Made by a program: the position numbers and the translations under genes. Below the pieces are notes generated by a model that saw nothing but the letters and a program-made list of their open reading frames with translations, was not told the origin of the DNA and made no database searches. From assembly GCA_023412475.1 (NCBI GenBank), contig JAEYNR010000039.1:35512-99511 (forward strand): a stretch of 64,000 nt of DNA, in the 5' to 3' direction. Positions 18,837 through 28,094 of this stretch are shown piece after piece (the stretch's first letter is position 1; the number at the start of each line of letters is the position of its first letter). The stretch is from Fibrobacterota bacterium (GTDB lineage: Bacteria > Fibrobacterota > Chitinivibrionia > Chitinivibrionales > Chitinispirillaceae).

Positions 18837-21374
18837 TCAGGCTTTTCTCTCCTTTAAAACTACCTCGGATGATTTAACTTTCCAAATGTCATCAGCATAT
18901 TCCTGAATGGCTCTGTCAGAGGAAAATTTGCCCATATTTGCTACATTAAGGATCGATTTCTGAGTCCAGGTAAATCTGTCATTAACATATAATTTTTCTA
19001 TTTTTGATTGGCATTCTAAATAATCATCAAAATCAGCCATTACCATGTATCGATCACCATGATTAAGAAGAGAATCAAAAATAGGATTAAAAAGGTGGGG
19101 TTCTTCCGGACTGAAAAATCCAGATGAAACAAGATCCATAACCCGTTTCAGCTCTACAGATTTTTGATAATACTCTCTGGGATTATAACCGCGGTTTCGG
19201 ACCTCCTCAACTTCATCAGCTACAAGTCCGAAAATAAAGATGTTTTCTTCCCCAACCTGTTCCCGTATTTCAATATTTGCTCCATCCATTGTACCTACAG
19301 TAAGCGCTCCATTAAGGGCAAACTTCATATTACCAGTGCCGGATGCCTCTGTACCAGCAGTAGATATCTGTTCAGACAGGTCGGCCGCAGGTATGACATA
19401 TTCAGCAAGTGAAACTCTGTAGTTTGGCAGAAAATATACTTCCAGAAGACCTTTAGAAGATGGATCAGTGTTTATAACATTTGCCACATTGTTAATAAAC
19501 TTAATGATTAGTTTAGCCATATAGTACCCTGGAGCAGACTTTCCAGCAAACATAACGCATCTTGGAACAAAATCAGTAGTATTTCCTTCTTTTATTCTGT
19601 TATACAAAGCAATACAATGAAGGATTTTCAATAATTGGCGTTTATATTCATGTATTCTTTTAACATGCACATCAAATAGCATGTTGGGATTTATCCGTAG
19701 GCCATCCCATTTAGCAATTTTTTTAACGAATTCGTTTTTGCATTTCTGTTTTGCCTGCTGCCATTGTAATTGGAAATCATTATCAGAAGAAAAAGCTTCC
19801 AATCTTTTCAGCTCAGAGAGATTTGTAATCCATCCAGAACCAATTTTGCTTGATATTAAATCTCTCAAGGCCGGGTTAGATTTGTAAAGCCAGCGACGTT
19901 GGGTAACGCCGTTAGTTTTATTATTAAATTTCTCAGGCCACATTTCATAAAAATCCCGCACTAATCCATTAGAAAGAAGCTGTGTGTGAAGTTGTGAAAC
20001 CCCATTTATTGAATGGCTAGCTACTATGGCCAGATATGCCATTCTGACCTGAGGCTCCGAACCCTCTTCAATAAGTGACATCCGTCGTAATCGATCAATA
20101 TCGCCAGGATACTTGAAAGATACTTGCCTCAGAAAACGGGCATTTATTTCATAGATAATTTCCATGTGACGTGGCAGCAAACGTTTCATCAAACTGACCG
20201 GCCATTTTTCCAACGCTTCGGGCATCAGTGTGTGATTTGTATAGGCAAAGGTTTCTGTAACTATTTGCCAGGCCTCATTCCAACTTAATTTATGCTCATC
20301 AATTAGCAATCGCATAAGCTCTACAATAGAAATTGCGGGATGAGTGTCATTAAGCTGAATTGCAACCTTGTTGGAAAAGTCATTAAATTCATTATTCGAC
20401 TGAAGAAATCGTCGAATAATATCCTGTAGAGATGCGGATGAGAAAAAGTACTGCTGTTTTAATCTCAATTCTCTGCCAGAAGTATTATTATCATTTGGAT
20501 AAAGTACTTTTGATATGTTTTCACTGCTTATTTTATCCTGACATGCACCTATATAATCTCCATTATTAAAATATTGGAGATTAAACTCTTCGGCTGCTTT
20601 AGCCGACCACAATCTGAGTGTATTTACGTTATTGGCTCCGTAACCAGGAATTGGTATATCATACGGGATAGCAATAACATCATCTGTATCTACCCAGCTT
20701 ACCCTGGTGTGACCTGCCTCATCAGTATAAAACATGGTTTTCCCATTGAATTTGATATTTACCTTATACTCTGGCCGTTCAAATTCCCAGGGGTTTCGAT
20801 ACTGAAGCCATAGCTCAGGTAGTTCGTGCTGATAGCCGTTTAGAATTTTTTGATTAAAAATTCCAAATTCATAGCGAATTCCATAACCTACTGCAGGTAG
20901 TTTTAACGTTGCCATAGAATCTAAATAGCATGCTGCAAGTCTTCCCAAGCCACCATTTCCCAAACCTGCATCATGCTCCTGATCAATAATCTCCTCTAAC
21001 TTTAAATTAAGCTCTCTGGTAGCCTCTTCGCATGGTTCTGTAATTTTAAGATTCATAATATTATCTGCTAGCAGGCGTCCCAACAAAAATTCCATCGAAA
21101 GATAATACACTCGTTTTACATTATTATTATGATAGTTTTGTCTACTGGCAATCCAGCGTTCGATAAGACGTTCCCTTACAGTGTAAGAAAGGCTTAAATA
21201 TTGATCGTGAGAGGTTATTGAGTATTTATCTTTTGCTATTTTGTATTCAAGATTATCCAGAAATCCCTGACGAATATCATCAGCACTCATTCCTTTTTGT
21301 TGAATATGCCATATAGAGCTATTATCCCGGCTTATTGGTTTCCCAATAATTTTTTCTGTTGTTTCACTACTCAT
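18837..21374 (-). CDS. glgP: Glycogen/alpha-glucan phosphorylase
   Basis: Full-length phosphorylase of 845 residues, the family norm. It releases glucose-1-phosphate from alpha-1,4-glucans in the cytoplasm using PLP. Visible are the N-terminal YYLSMEFLLGR, the glycine loop AGLGNGGLGRLAACYLDS, FGIFNQ and the PLP-lysine segment EASGTGNMKFALNGALTVGT with DGANIEI. AGGA about 10 nt before the ATG is the ribosome site. No other glycogen genes are adjacent, so the gene is probably its own transcription unit. Glycogen storage is typical of Fibrobacterota, consistent with the suggested origin. Confidence 0.97.
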   Translation of the reverse strand: MSSETTEKIIGKPISRDNSSIWHIQQKGMSADDIRQGFLDNLEYKIAKDKYSITSHDQYLSLSYTVRERLIERWIASRQNYHNNNVKRVYYLSMEFLLGRLLADNIMNLKITEPCEEATRELNLKLEEIIDQEHDAGLGNGGLGRLAACYLDSMATLKLPAVGYGIRYEFGIFNQKILNGYQHELPELWLQYRNPWEFERPEYKVNIKFNGKTMFYTDEAGHTRVSWVDTDDVIAIPYDIPIPGYGANNVNTLRLWSAKAAEEFNLQYFNNGDYIGACQDKISSENISKVLYPNDNNTSGRELRLKQQYFFSSASLQDIIRRFLQSNNEFNDFSNKVAIQLNDTHPAISIVELMRLLIDEHKLSWNEAWQIVTETFAYTNHTLMPEALEKWPVSLMKRLLPRHMEIIYEINARFLRQVSFKYPGDIDRLRRMSLIEEGSEPQVRMAYLAIVASHSINGVSQLHTQLLSNGLVRDFYEMWPEKFNNKTNGVTQRRWLYKSNPALRDLISSKIGSGWITNLSELKRLEAFSSDNDFQLQWQQAKQKCKNEFVKKIAKWDGLRINPNMLFDVHVKRIHEYKRQLLKILHCIALYNRIKEGNTTDFVPRCVMFAGKSAPGYYMAKLIIKFINNVANVINTDPSSKGLLEVYFLPNYRVSLAEYVIPAADLSEQISTAGTEASGTGNMKFALNGALTVGTMDGANIEIREQVGEENIFIFGLVADEVEEVRNRGYNPREYYQKSVELKRVMDLVSSGFFSPEEPHLFNPIFDSLLNHGDRYMVMADFDDYLECQSKIEKLYVNDRFTWTQKSILNVANMGKFSSDRAIQEYADDIWKVKSSEVVLKERKA

Positions 21375-21648
21375 TAATATTAGTCCTGTGCTGAAGTGAA
21401 TAAGAATGTTTTTACAATTTTATTACGAAAAACTAAAAAATATATGAAATATAAAGTTATATCAACAAATACTGAATGCTTCAACTGATTAAAATAAAAT
21501 AACTTAGAAGAAATTAATTATTTCAATTATCTAATTTTATTCATATTCAAATACTTTGTCAAATTGTATTTTTTCTGAATGAACGAAATTTGAAACTGAA
21601 GATTAGTTTTTTGCTTAGAAGATTGAGATGTTTCTATTGAACATTTCT

Positions 21649-21837
21649 TTAAATTTCAGTTTCTTCTAAAGGTAATGTCAGAAGATGAGTACTATGGTCT
21701 TCAGTATTGAACCAAAAGGCTAATAGATCGCCCATTTTAGTAAAACATTCAACCAAGTCTGACCTATTTCCACAGGGATATATACTTTTGTATTTTTTCG
21801 TGGCTTCAGCAATCATTTTTAATTTTAGTTCATTCAT
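21649..21837 (-). CDS. Small hypothetical protein (62 residues)
   Basis: Not recognised. A 62-residue soluble, mildly acidic protein with two cysteines or fewer, aromatic-rich in the middle (LLAFWFNTEDHSTHLL). It is supported by a good ribosome site (AAGGGG, about 7 nt before the ATG) and by its isolated position with no overlapping better frame. It lies upstream of glgP on the same strand, 274 bp away. Function unknown. Confidence 0.6.
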   Translation of the reverse strand: MNELKLKMIAEATKKYKSIYPCGNRSDLVECFTKMGDLLAFWFNTEDHSTHLLTLPLEETEI

Positions 21838-22042
21838 TAACTACCCCTTGTATTCTCCTTCCCAGCAAGAGGCATACCAAATCAAAAATCATTACATTGT
21901 TTGTTTTTAGCTTATTTAAATCGATATTAGTTTGATGCTAAGGAAAAAGTTACAACTAAAAAAAGAATTAATTTCCTACTATAAGAAATTATTTTCTAAA
22001 AACTTAATTTAAATAAAGAAAAATTCCCTGGGGTTAATTAAT

Positions 22043-22480
22043 TTGAATATTGAAAAAATCACTATTTCTGACGTAATAGAGATCTATGAAATAGAAAAAA
22101 GGTGTTACTCTAATCCATGGAAATACCAATCATTGGAAAATGAATTAAAACTACCATTTGCCTTTCATTATAAGTTCAATATAAACGGCAGAATTGCCGG
22201 ATATTGTTTTTGTTCTCTCAGCTTAGAGAATCTTCATATAAACAATTTCTGTATTGATGAACCATATCAAAATAAAGGTAATGGTCTCAGTTTTTTAAAA
22301 TGTCTCATTAAGGAAGCTATAAATTGTGGTGTCAGAATTTTAACGCTTGAGGTGGATACTAATAATTTAAAAGCATTAACACTCTATGAAAAAATAGGAT
22401 TCAAAAAAGATAGAGCTATAAAGAAATTTTACTCAAATGGGAAAGATGCTCAAAGAATGTTTTTTAATGTTTGTAGCTAA
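22043..22480 (+). CDS. rimI: GNAT acetyltransferase, RimI-like
   Basis: GNAT-fold N-acetyltransferase of 145 residues. It matches the ribosomal-protein S18 alanine acetyltransferase pattern: EIYEIEKRCYSNPW near the N-terminus, the acetyl-CoA loop region IDEPYQNKGNGLSFLKCLI, and LEVDTNNLKALTLYEKIGFKK at the C-terminus. The usual Q/R-x-x-G-x-G/A loop reads QNKGNG. The start appears to be TTG at 22043 with TGGGG 9 nt upstream. It is not beside tsaB/tsaD, its common partners. General GNAT identity is certain; the S18 substrate is inferred. Confidence 0.8.
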   Translation: MNIEKITISDVIEIYEIEKRCYSNPWKYQSLENELKLPFAFHYKFNINGRIAGYCFCSLSLENLHINNFCIDEPYQNKGNGLSFLKCLIKEAINCGVRILTLEVDTNNLKALTLYEKIGFKKDRAIKKFYSNGKDAQRMFFNVCS

Positions 22481-22592
22481 CGGCTAGTAATTACTACCAT
22501 TCTTTTTGTTTATTTATTTATATCCATAAACCTTCTGCCACAGTTTTTTGAAATCGTATACAAACATCCCTAATTTAATAGAAATCAATAGC

Positions 22593-22943
22593 TTAAATCA
22601 TATCTGCATTGCAATTTTCCATAGCACATGTTCCATGAAAAATTGCTCCTTCTTTAATAATCAGGTCTTTTGTCTTCAAATCTCCAACTAATGATGAATT
22701 TTCATCCAACTCTACCCTATCTTCAACTACAAGATTTCCTACTACTTTTCCTCCAATTATAGCACTTTTTGCAACTATGTCAGCTTCAACTACCCCTGTG
22801 TTTCCAATAGTTAAAATTTCAGTGGTTTCAATTTTCCCCTTAAAAGATCCATCTATTCTGACACAATGAGGAACATTTATAGTTCCTTCAAAATAAGTTC
22901 CTTCACCAATTAAAGTAATCGAACCCTTGTTTGTTTTTTCCAT
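22593..22943 (-). CDS. Bactofilin
   Basis: Bactofilin of 116 residues, a self-assembling cytoskeletal beta-helix protein. The central 80 residues are the polymerising core with regularly spaced hydrophobics and glycines (FEGTINVPHCVRIDGSFKGKIETTE, ADIVAKSAIIGGKVVGNLV). AAAGGAG lies 6 nt before the ATG. It directly follows an M23 peptidase gene (18-bp gap), as in the Helicobacter CcmA/Csd1 pairing where bactofilin helps localise a wall hydrolase. Here that pair also follows parA and parB, echoing the bactofilin-ParAB link known from Myxococcus. Confidence 0.93.
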   Translation of the reverse strand: MEKTNKGSITLIGEGTYFEGTINVPHCVRIDGSFKGKIETTEILTIGNTGVVEADIVAKSAIIGGKVVGNLVVEDRVELDENSSLVGDLKTKDLIIKEGAIFHGTCAMENCNADMI

Positions 22944-22961
22944 ATAAAACTCCTTTAATCC

Positions 22962-23789
22962 CTAATCTTTTGGTACTAATAAATAATCAGATGGGTTAAT
23001 TTGTTTACCATCTTTGATGACTTCGTAATGTAAATGGGGTGCTGTAGATCGTCCAGTGTTACCAACTAATGCAATTGTCTGACCTCTATTTACATTATCA
23101 TTTCGTGAAACAAGTACTTGTGAACAATGACCATATCTGGTTACAAAACTATGATCATGCCTGATGATCACCATTAATCCAAAGTATTTATCGTTTATCA
23201 CATCCTCAACAATTCCCATAGCTGTTGCTCTGATAGGTGTTCCCGAAGCAGCAGCAAAATCCACACCCTGGTGAAAAGAAGTGGTTGAATCCAGTGAAAA
23301 ATGACGTGTTATCCAACCTTCAACAGGCAATATGTTAGGCACAGACACCAGGCGATCAAAAGATGTGGATGCATTTGATGATAATACATTTCTGGAAGAT
23401 AATTGTAAAGAATCTTGTTTTTTCCAGAAAAAATTAAAATTGGGTTTTTTTTCAGAGTTTTTGAGATAATTAGAATCAGATATTGTGGTAGATAAAGCCA
23501 GATTTTCTAAATACTTGGATATAATTTCTATTTTATCCAATTTTTCTGATATTAACCTTAGGTTTTTTATATCTGAAGAAAGACGTTCATTCTCACTCTT
23601 TACACTATGTAATAACTGGAGTTTTGCTGCAATTTCTCCTGATTTAGACAACAGAAGAACCATACCAACAGAAAAGATAAATAGAAAAAGAAATAAAGTA
23701 TAAAGAATGTATTTGTGAATTCGCAAGGAAAATGATTTTCCATTATCCTCAGGAATAAACATTAAGGTGTAATATTTTGACTTGTTCAT
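22962..23789 (-). CDS. M23 (LytM) family peptidoglycan endopeptidase
   Basis: Membrane-anchored wall hydrolase of 275 residues. One N-terminal helix (about residues 27-48, YILYTLFLFLFIFSVGMVLLL) is followed by a short coiled coil (49-95) and a C-terminal peptidase domain (about 155-268). Zinc-site motifs are HQGVDFA and HLHYE, with the intermediate RHDHSFVTRYGHCS, so all expected ligands are present and it is probably active. It would cleave peptidoglycan cross-bridges in the periplasm. The start overlaps the parB stop by 4 bp and it precedes a bactofilin gene, suggesting cell-shape control. Confidence 0.93.
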   Translation of the reverse strand: MNKSKYYTLMFIPEDNGKSFSLRIHKYILYTLFLFLFIFSVGMVLLLSKSGEIAAKLQLLHSVKSENERLSSDIKNLRLISEKLDKIEIISKYLENLALSTTISDSNYLKNSEKKPNFNFFWKKQDSLQLSSRNVLSSNASTSFDRLVSVPNILPVEGWITRHFSLDSTTSFHQGVDFAAASGTPIRATAMGIVEDVINDKYFGLMVIIRHDHSFVTRYGHCSQVLVSRNDNVNRGQTIALVGNTGRSTAPHLHYEVIKDGKQINPSDYLLVPKD

Positions 23790-24667
23790 GCTAATAGTAG
23801 GTCCACTATTCTTATCAGGTCTGCTTGATTATAATAATCAATTTCCAGTTTGCCGATATTTTCTGATGACGGTTTGATTTTTACTGCTGTACCGAACTTA
23901 TATTGAAGACGTTCCAGAATATTAGCGATATCTGGATCAAGAATTTCTTCTTTTTTCTTATAAGAAGTCTTTTGCGACTTTTTCTCTTTATTAGCTTGGC
24001 TTTCTTTCTCAATATCACGCACCGAAAGATGCTCGGTTACAATACGATGAGCAAGTTCTAATTGATCTTTTTCATTTTCCAGAGCAAGAAGAGCCCTTGC
24101 GTGACCCATAGATATCTTCTCTTGTCTTACCATCTGCTGAATTTCTTCTGGGAGATTAAGAAGTCTTATAGAATTAGTAATTACAGTTCTACTTTTCCCT
24201 ACCTGCTTGGAAAGCTCTTCATGTGTATAACTGAATTCTAATAACAATTTTTGATAAGCAATTGCTTTTTCAATTTCATTAAGTTCTTCTCTCTGAATAT
24301 TCTCAACCAGAGCTAATTCAAGCATTTCCCTATCAGTTATTTTTGTTTTAATAATACAGGGAAGCTTATCTCTTTTTAAATAGCTAAAAGCACGAAATCT
24401 TCTTTCACCAGAAATTATTTCATAATGAGAATCCTTTTTTCTGACTACTGCAGGCTGCAATAATCCTTGACTCTCAATACTTTGAGCGAGATTTTTTATT
24501 TCTTCTTCATTAAAATCTATTCTAGGTTGAAATGGATTAGTTTTGATAGAGGAAATATCTAATAAACTTATTTCTTCATTAGAGCTCGAATTATCTCCGT
24601 CACTATGGTCAGGAATAAGATTTGATAATCCCCTGCCAAGAGCTCTACGAGCAGGTTGTTTTTTCAT
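23786..24667 (-). CDS. parB: Chromosome-partitioning protein ParB
   Basis: ParB/Spo0J of 293 residues. The N-terminal CTP-binding domain has ESQGLLQPAVVRKK and SGERRFRAFSYL, the central helix-turn-helix includes LSKQVGKSRTVITNSIRLLNLP and MGHARALLAL, and a C-terminal dimerisation segment follows a lysine-rich linker. It loads at parS and spreads as a sliding clamp. The gene overlaps parA by 23 bp and the downstream M23 gene by 4 bp. Two parS sites lie 1.5-3.5 kb upstream. Confidence 0.96.
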   Translation of the reverse strand: MKKQPARRALGRGLSNLIPDHSDGDNSSSNEEISLLDISSIKTNPFQPRIDFNEEEIKNLAQSIESQGLLQPAVVRKKDSHYEIISGERRFRAFSYLKRDKLPCIIKTKITDREMLELALVENIQREELNEIEKAIAYQKLLLEFSYTHEELSKQVGKSRTVITNSIRLLNLPEEIQQMVRQEKISMGHARALLALENEKDQLELAHRIVTEHLSVRDIEKESQANKEKKSQKTSYKKKEEILDPDIANILERLQYKFGTAVKIKPSSENIGKLEIDYYNQADLIRIVDLLLA

Positions 24668-25442
24668 TTTGCATGATTTCCTTAGCTAAGTTGAGATAAT
24701 TTTCTGCTCCCGAGGACATAATATCATAAAAAATGATAGGCTTACCAAAAGAAGGAGCTTCACTTAGTTTGACATTTCTAGTAATTACCACATCGAAAAC
24801 CCTACCTGAAAAGCAAGATCGAACATCTTCTGCAACTTGTCTGGAAAGGTTTAAACGATTATCATACATAGTGAGAAGAGCCCCTTCAATAACCAGATTT
24901 GAATTAAGGCTTTTTTGCACTAAACGTATAGTATTTAGAAGTTCAGCAAGCCCTTCAAGAGCATAATATTCACATTGAATTGGAATGAGTACCGAATCTG
25001 CTGCGGTTAGGACATTCACAGTCAAAAGACCCAATGAAGGTGGGGAATCGATAATAATGTAATCATAATCATTTCCAAGGGAAGTGAGTGCAGAATCGAG
25101 TCTTTTTTCTCTTGCAATTACATTTACCAGTTCTATTTCTGCGCCAGCCAATTCTGGTGTAGAAGGAAGAATATCCAAATATTTAATTGATTCTACGTGC
25201 ACAATTGCACTAACTGCTTTTAAGTGATCTGGGTGATCTGGGCTGCTGGTTATAACATCATACACAGAATAATCGATTTCATTTTTGTCTAACCCTAAAC
25301 CAGTAGTGGTATTAGATTGCGGATCCATATCTACAATAAGAGTCCTTCGCTCTGCAGCAGAAAGACATGCAGCTAGATTTATGGAAGTTGTTGTTTTTCC
25401 AACCCCACCTTTTTGATTACAAACAGCTATTACCTTAGCCAC
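24645..25442 (-). CDS. parA: Chromosome-partitioning ATPase ParA (Soj)
   Basis: Deviant Walker-A ATPase of 265 residues. KGGVGKTTTSINLA is the P-loop, DMDPQSNTTTGLG the A' motif and IIIDSPPSLGLLTVN the Walker B region. There is no N-terminal DNA-binding extension, so this is the chromosomal type. The start is GTG at 25442 with AAGGGG 6 nt upstream. It drives origin segregation by an ATP-dependent gradient on the nucleoid, with ParB as partner. Confidence 0.97.
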   Translation of the reverse strand: MAKVIAVCNQKGGVGKTTTSINLAACLSAAERRTLIVDMDPQSNTTTGLGLDKNEIDYSVYDVITSSPDHPDHLKAVSAIVHVESIKYLDILPSTPELAGAEIELVNVIAREKRLDSALTSLGNDYDYIIIDSPPSLGLLTVNVLTAADSVLIPIQCEYYALEGLAELLNTIRLVQKSLNSNLVIEGALLTMYDNRLNLSRQVAEDVRSCFSGRVFDVVITRNVKLSEAPSFGKPIIFYDIMSSGAENYLNLAKEIMQNEKTTCS

Positions 25443-25509
25443 TAGGAACCCCTTACTTGCATTTTAAGATATCATTAAACTGCCAATAGAGTATATCATA
25501 AGAACCGGA

Positions 25510-26196
25510 TTAGTCTTTTGTTAATTCAAGAGAAACAAGATTGAGACCCAGAATCTGATTTCCAAGATCATATTCTGCTATTTCACTGATCTTAATTCCA
25601 TCTTTTTCTTTGTTTGATGTTATAAAATCAAGTTCTGACGTGAATTGTTTTGTTTTAAAAGTATACATGTGACCTTCTTTGCACAATAGAGGTTTTGCCA
25701 ATTGTGAAAATTTCTGAAGAGAACCAAAGCCTCTGCTTATCACATAATCAAAAGGTTTTTCAGGAGAAGATATATTTTCGACCTTACTATTAATAATAGA
25801 TATATTATTAAACTTGAGCTCGTCTTTTACTTCATTAAGAAAAAGAGATTTCTTTTTATTCGATTCTACAAGCAAAAATTTCAAATCCGGTCTAAATATT
25901 CTGATAGGAATTGAAGGAAATCCACCCCCAGAACCGATATCTAAAATGGTCGCATTTTTTTTAAAACCAAATAACAAGAGGGGTTGAAGTGAATCACAGA
26001 AATGACGTAAAAAAAGAATACTTTCATCTGCCTTAGATATTAGTAGTGAATCTTTATTCCACTTAAATATTAAACAGGTAAAGGTAAGGATCAACTCCCG
26101 TTGCGACATATCAGGTGTAAGCCCCAGCCGTTCCAACTCTTTAAGCTCATAACAACTTTTTGCCCTATCAAGAAATGATTTAAGTGAATTATTCAT
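25510..26196 (-). CDS. rsmG: 16S rRNA (guanine527-N7)-methyltransferase RsmG
   Basis: SAM-dependent methyltransferase of 228 residues. The SAM loop is ILDIGSGGGFPSIP, and FLLVESNKKKSLFLNEV with the later YVISRGFGSLQKF segment is typical of RsmG (GidB). It methylates G527 of 16S rRNA. The ATG overlaps the mnmG stop by 4 bp (ATGA), the common mnmG-rsmG arrangement. Confidence 0.95.
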   Translation of the reverse strand: MNNSLKSFLDRAKSCYELKELERLGLTPDMSQRELILTFTCLIFKWNKDSLLISKADESILFLRHFCDSLQPLLLFGFKKNATILDIGSGGGFPSIPIRIFRPDLKFLLVESNKKKSLFLNEVKDELKFNNISIINSKVENISSPEKPFDYVISRGFGSLQKFSQLAKPLLCKEGHMYTFKTKQFTSELDFITSNKEKDGIKISEIAEYDLGNQILGLNLVSLELTKD

Positions 26197-28067
26197 GCAC
26201 CACTTCCCATTGTTTCACGTGAAACCTTACTTTCAGTCTTAGTTATATAAATCGCAATTATTGAAATATCTGCTGGCGTTACTCCGGGAACCCTAGAAGC
26301 TTGTCCTAACGTTTCTGGTTTTATTTTTATTAACTTGTTTTTTGATTCGTTTAACAAACCAGTTATTTTTTCATAATCTATGTTTATAGGAATTATTGTT
26401 TTCTCGAACCTTTTCATCTTTTCGATTTCATTTTTCTGTTTTTCAACAAAACCCATATATTTAATATCTGATTCCAAGTTTAACCAAAACTCTCTGTCCC
26501 CATCCTCGACAAAATGTTCATTTCTTAATACTTCCATAATTGAAACTTCAGGTCTCTTAATTAATTCATCTGCTTTTATGGAACCATAGATTTTGTAATC
26601 GTTTTGTTTATTCCATTTTTCTGCATCTATTTTTGTCTCTCTTAAATGGTTAATTAATTTTTCTTTTTTATTCCAGATTTTTTCTCTATTTATAAAGGTT
26701 TCTTGATCGATAAAACCATTTGTATAAGCTATTGGCATTAACCTTTCATCTGAATTATCCTGCCTCAATAATAACCTATACTCAGCTCTTGCAGTAAACA
26801 TTCTATATGGTTCTTCTGTACCCCTGGTTACCAGATCATCAATTAACACTCCTATATACGAAACATCTCTTCCCAATACGATAGATTCTTCACCAAGTAC
26901 TTTTTGACAGGCATTAATTCCAGCTACAATACCTTGTCCTGCAGCCTCCTCATATCCAGATGTTCCATTTATTTGGCCTGCAAAATATAAATTTTTTACA
27001 TTTTTTGATTCCAACGTGGGTTTTAATTGAAGTGGAAAAAAGAAATCATACTCTATTCCGTAACCAGGTCTCATTATTACTGCATTTTCAAACCCATCTA
27101 AACTATTTACCATTTTTTTCTGAACATCAATTGGCAAAGAAGTCGAAAGGCCGTTTAAATACATTTCATTATTGTCGATACTTTCAGGCTCTAAAAATAA
27201 TGTATGCCCATCTCTTTCTCCAAAGGTTACTACTTTTGTTTCAATAGATGGACAATATCTGGGTCCACTACTTTTAATTACCCCCGTGTATAAAGGTGAT
27301 CTGTCCAGGTTATCAAAAATAAGATTATGGGTTGTTTTATTAGTTCTGGAGATCCAGCACATCTCTTTATTTTTTAATTTTTCTTTTGTACTATAAGAAA
27401 ATGGCCATGGATTTTCGTCTCCATGTTGAGGAGTCAGTTTATTAAAATCAACTGTTCTTTTATCTATTCTTGGCGATGTTCCTGTTTTCAGTCTTCCATT
27501 TTTTATTCCAAAGGAATTTAAATTTTCCGTGAAATTTAATGATGGCGGTTCTCCTATTCTACCACTTGGAATAGAATTCATTCCTATATATGCAAGTCCA
27601 TTCAGAAATGTTCCCACCGCAATTATCACTGCTTTACTTTCTACTTTTTCGCCTGAATCTAATTTTACTCCTATACATCTTTCGCTTTTAACACAGATTT
27701 CTAATACCATTGCTTGCATTATTGTTATCTGATTATTGTTTTCTAAAAAATGCCTGGCTAATTTTCTATATAAAACTTTATCTGCCTGAGCCCTATTACC
27801 CCATACTGCAGTTCCTTTGCTTTGATTAAGCATTTTAAAATGAATTCCTGCTATATCAATTATTTTTGCCATTAATCCACCGAGAGCATCAATCTCTCTT
27901 ACAATATTCCCTTTTGCTATTCCTCCGATTGAGGGATTACATGACATTTGCCCAATAAGATCAATATGATTTGTAATAAGAACTACCTTAAGACCTTTTT
28001 TAGAAGCTATATTAGCTGCTTCAATTCCAGCATGACCTGCACCTATTACAATAATATCTGTTTTCAT
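26193..28067 (-). CDS. mnmG: tRNA uridine-5-carboxymethylaminomethyl modification enzyme MnmG
   Basis: FAD protein of 624 residues. The N-terminal FAD fold VIGAGHAGIEAA is followed by QMSCNPSIGGIAKGNIVREIDALGG, which is diagnostic for MnmG (GidA), and by GTSPRIDKRTVDF and AGQINGTSGYEEAAGQG. With MnmE it installs cmnm5 at the wobble uridine of several tRNAs. A parS site is embedded in its last codons (KVSRET). Lysine/isoleucine codons ending in A or T dominate. Confidence 0.97.
   Translation of the reverse strand: MKTDIIVIGAGHAGIEAANIASKKGLKVVLITNHIDLIGQMSCNPSIGGIAKGNIVREIDALGGLMAKIIDIAGIHFKMLNQSKGTAVWGNRAQADKVLYRKLARHFLENNNQITIMQAMVLEICVKSERCIGVKLDSGEKVESKAVIIAVGTFLNGLAYIGMNSIPSGRIGEPPSLNFTENLNSFGIKNGRLKTGTSPRIDKRTVDFNKLTPQHGDENPWPFSYSTKEKLKNKEMCWISRTNKTTHNLIFDNLDRSPLYTGVIKSSGPRYCPSIETKVVTFGERDGHTLFLEPESIDNNEMYLNGLSTSLPIDVQKKMVNSLDGFENAVIMRPGYGIEYDFFFPLQLKPTLESKNVKNLYFAGQINGTSGYEEAAGQGIVAGINACQKVLGEESIVLGRDVSYIGVLIDDLVTRGTEEPYRMFTARAEYRLLLRQDNSDERLMPIAYTNGFIDQETFINREKIWNKKEKLINHLRETKIDAEKWNKQNDYKIYGSIKADELIKRPEVSIMEVLRNEHFVEDGDREFWLNLESDIKYMGFVEKQKNEIEKMKRFEKTIIPINIDYEKITGLLNESKNKLIKIKPETLGQASRVPGVTPADISIIAIYITKTESKVSRETMGSGA
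26211..26226. other. parS site inside the 3' end of mnmG
   Basis: TGTTTCACGTGAAACC matches the 16-bp parS consensus at 15 positions. It lies within the codons for VSRET at the end of mnmG, a placement known in other bacteria, and is about 0.8 kb from parA. Confidence 0.9.
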
Positions 28068-28078
28068 AATTATTTTAT

Positions 28079-28094
28079 TGTTTCACGTGAAACA
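28079..28094. other. parS site between mnmE and mnmG
   Basis: TGTTTCACGTGAAACA is a perfect 16-bp palindromic parS. It occupies part of the 27-bp gap between the mnmE stop and the mnmG start, about 5.4 kb from the proposed origin. Confidence 0.95.
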
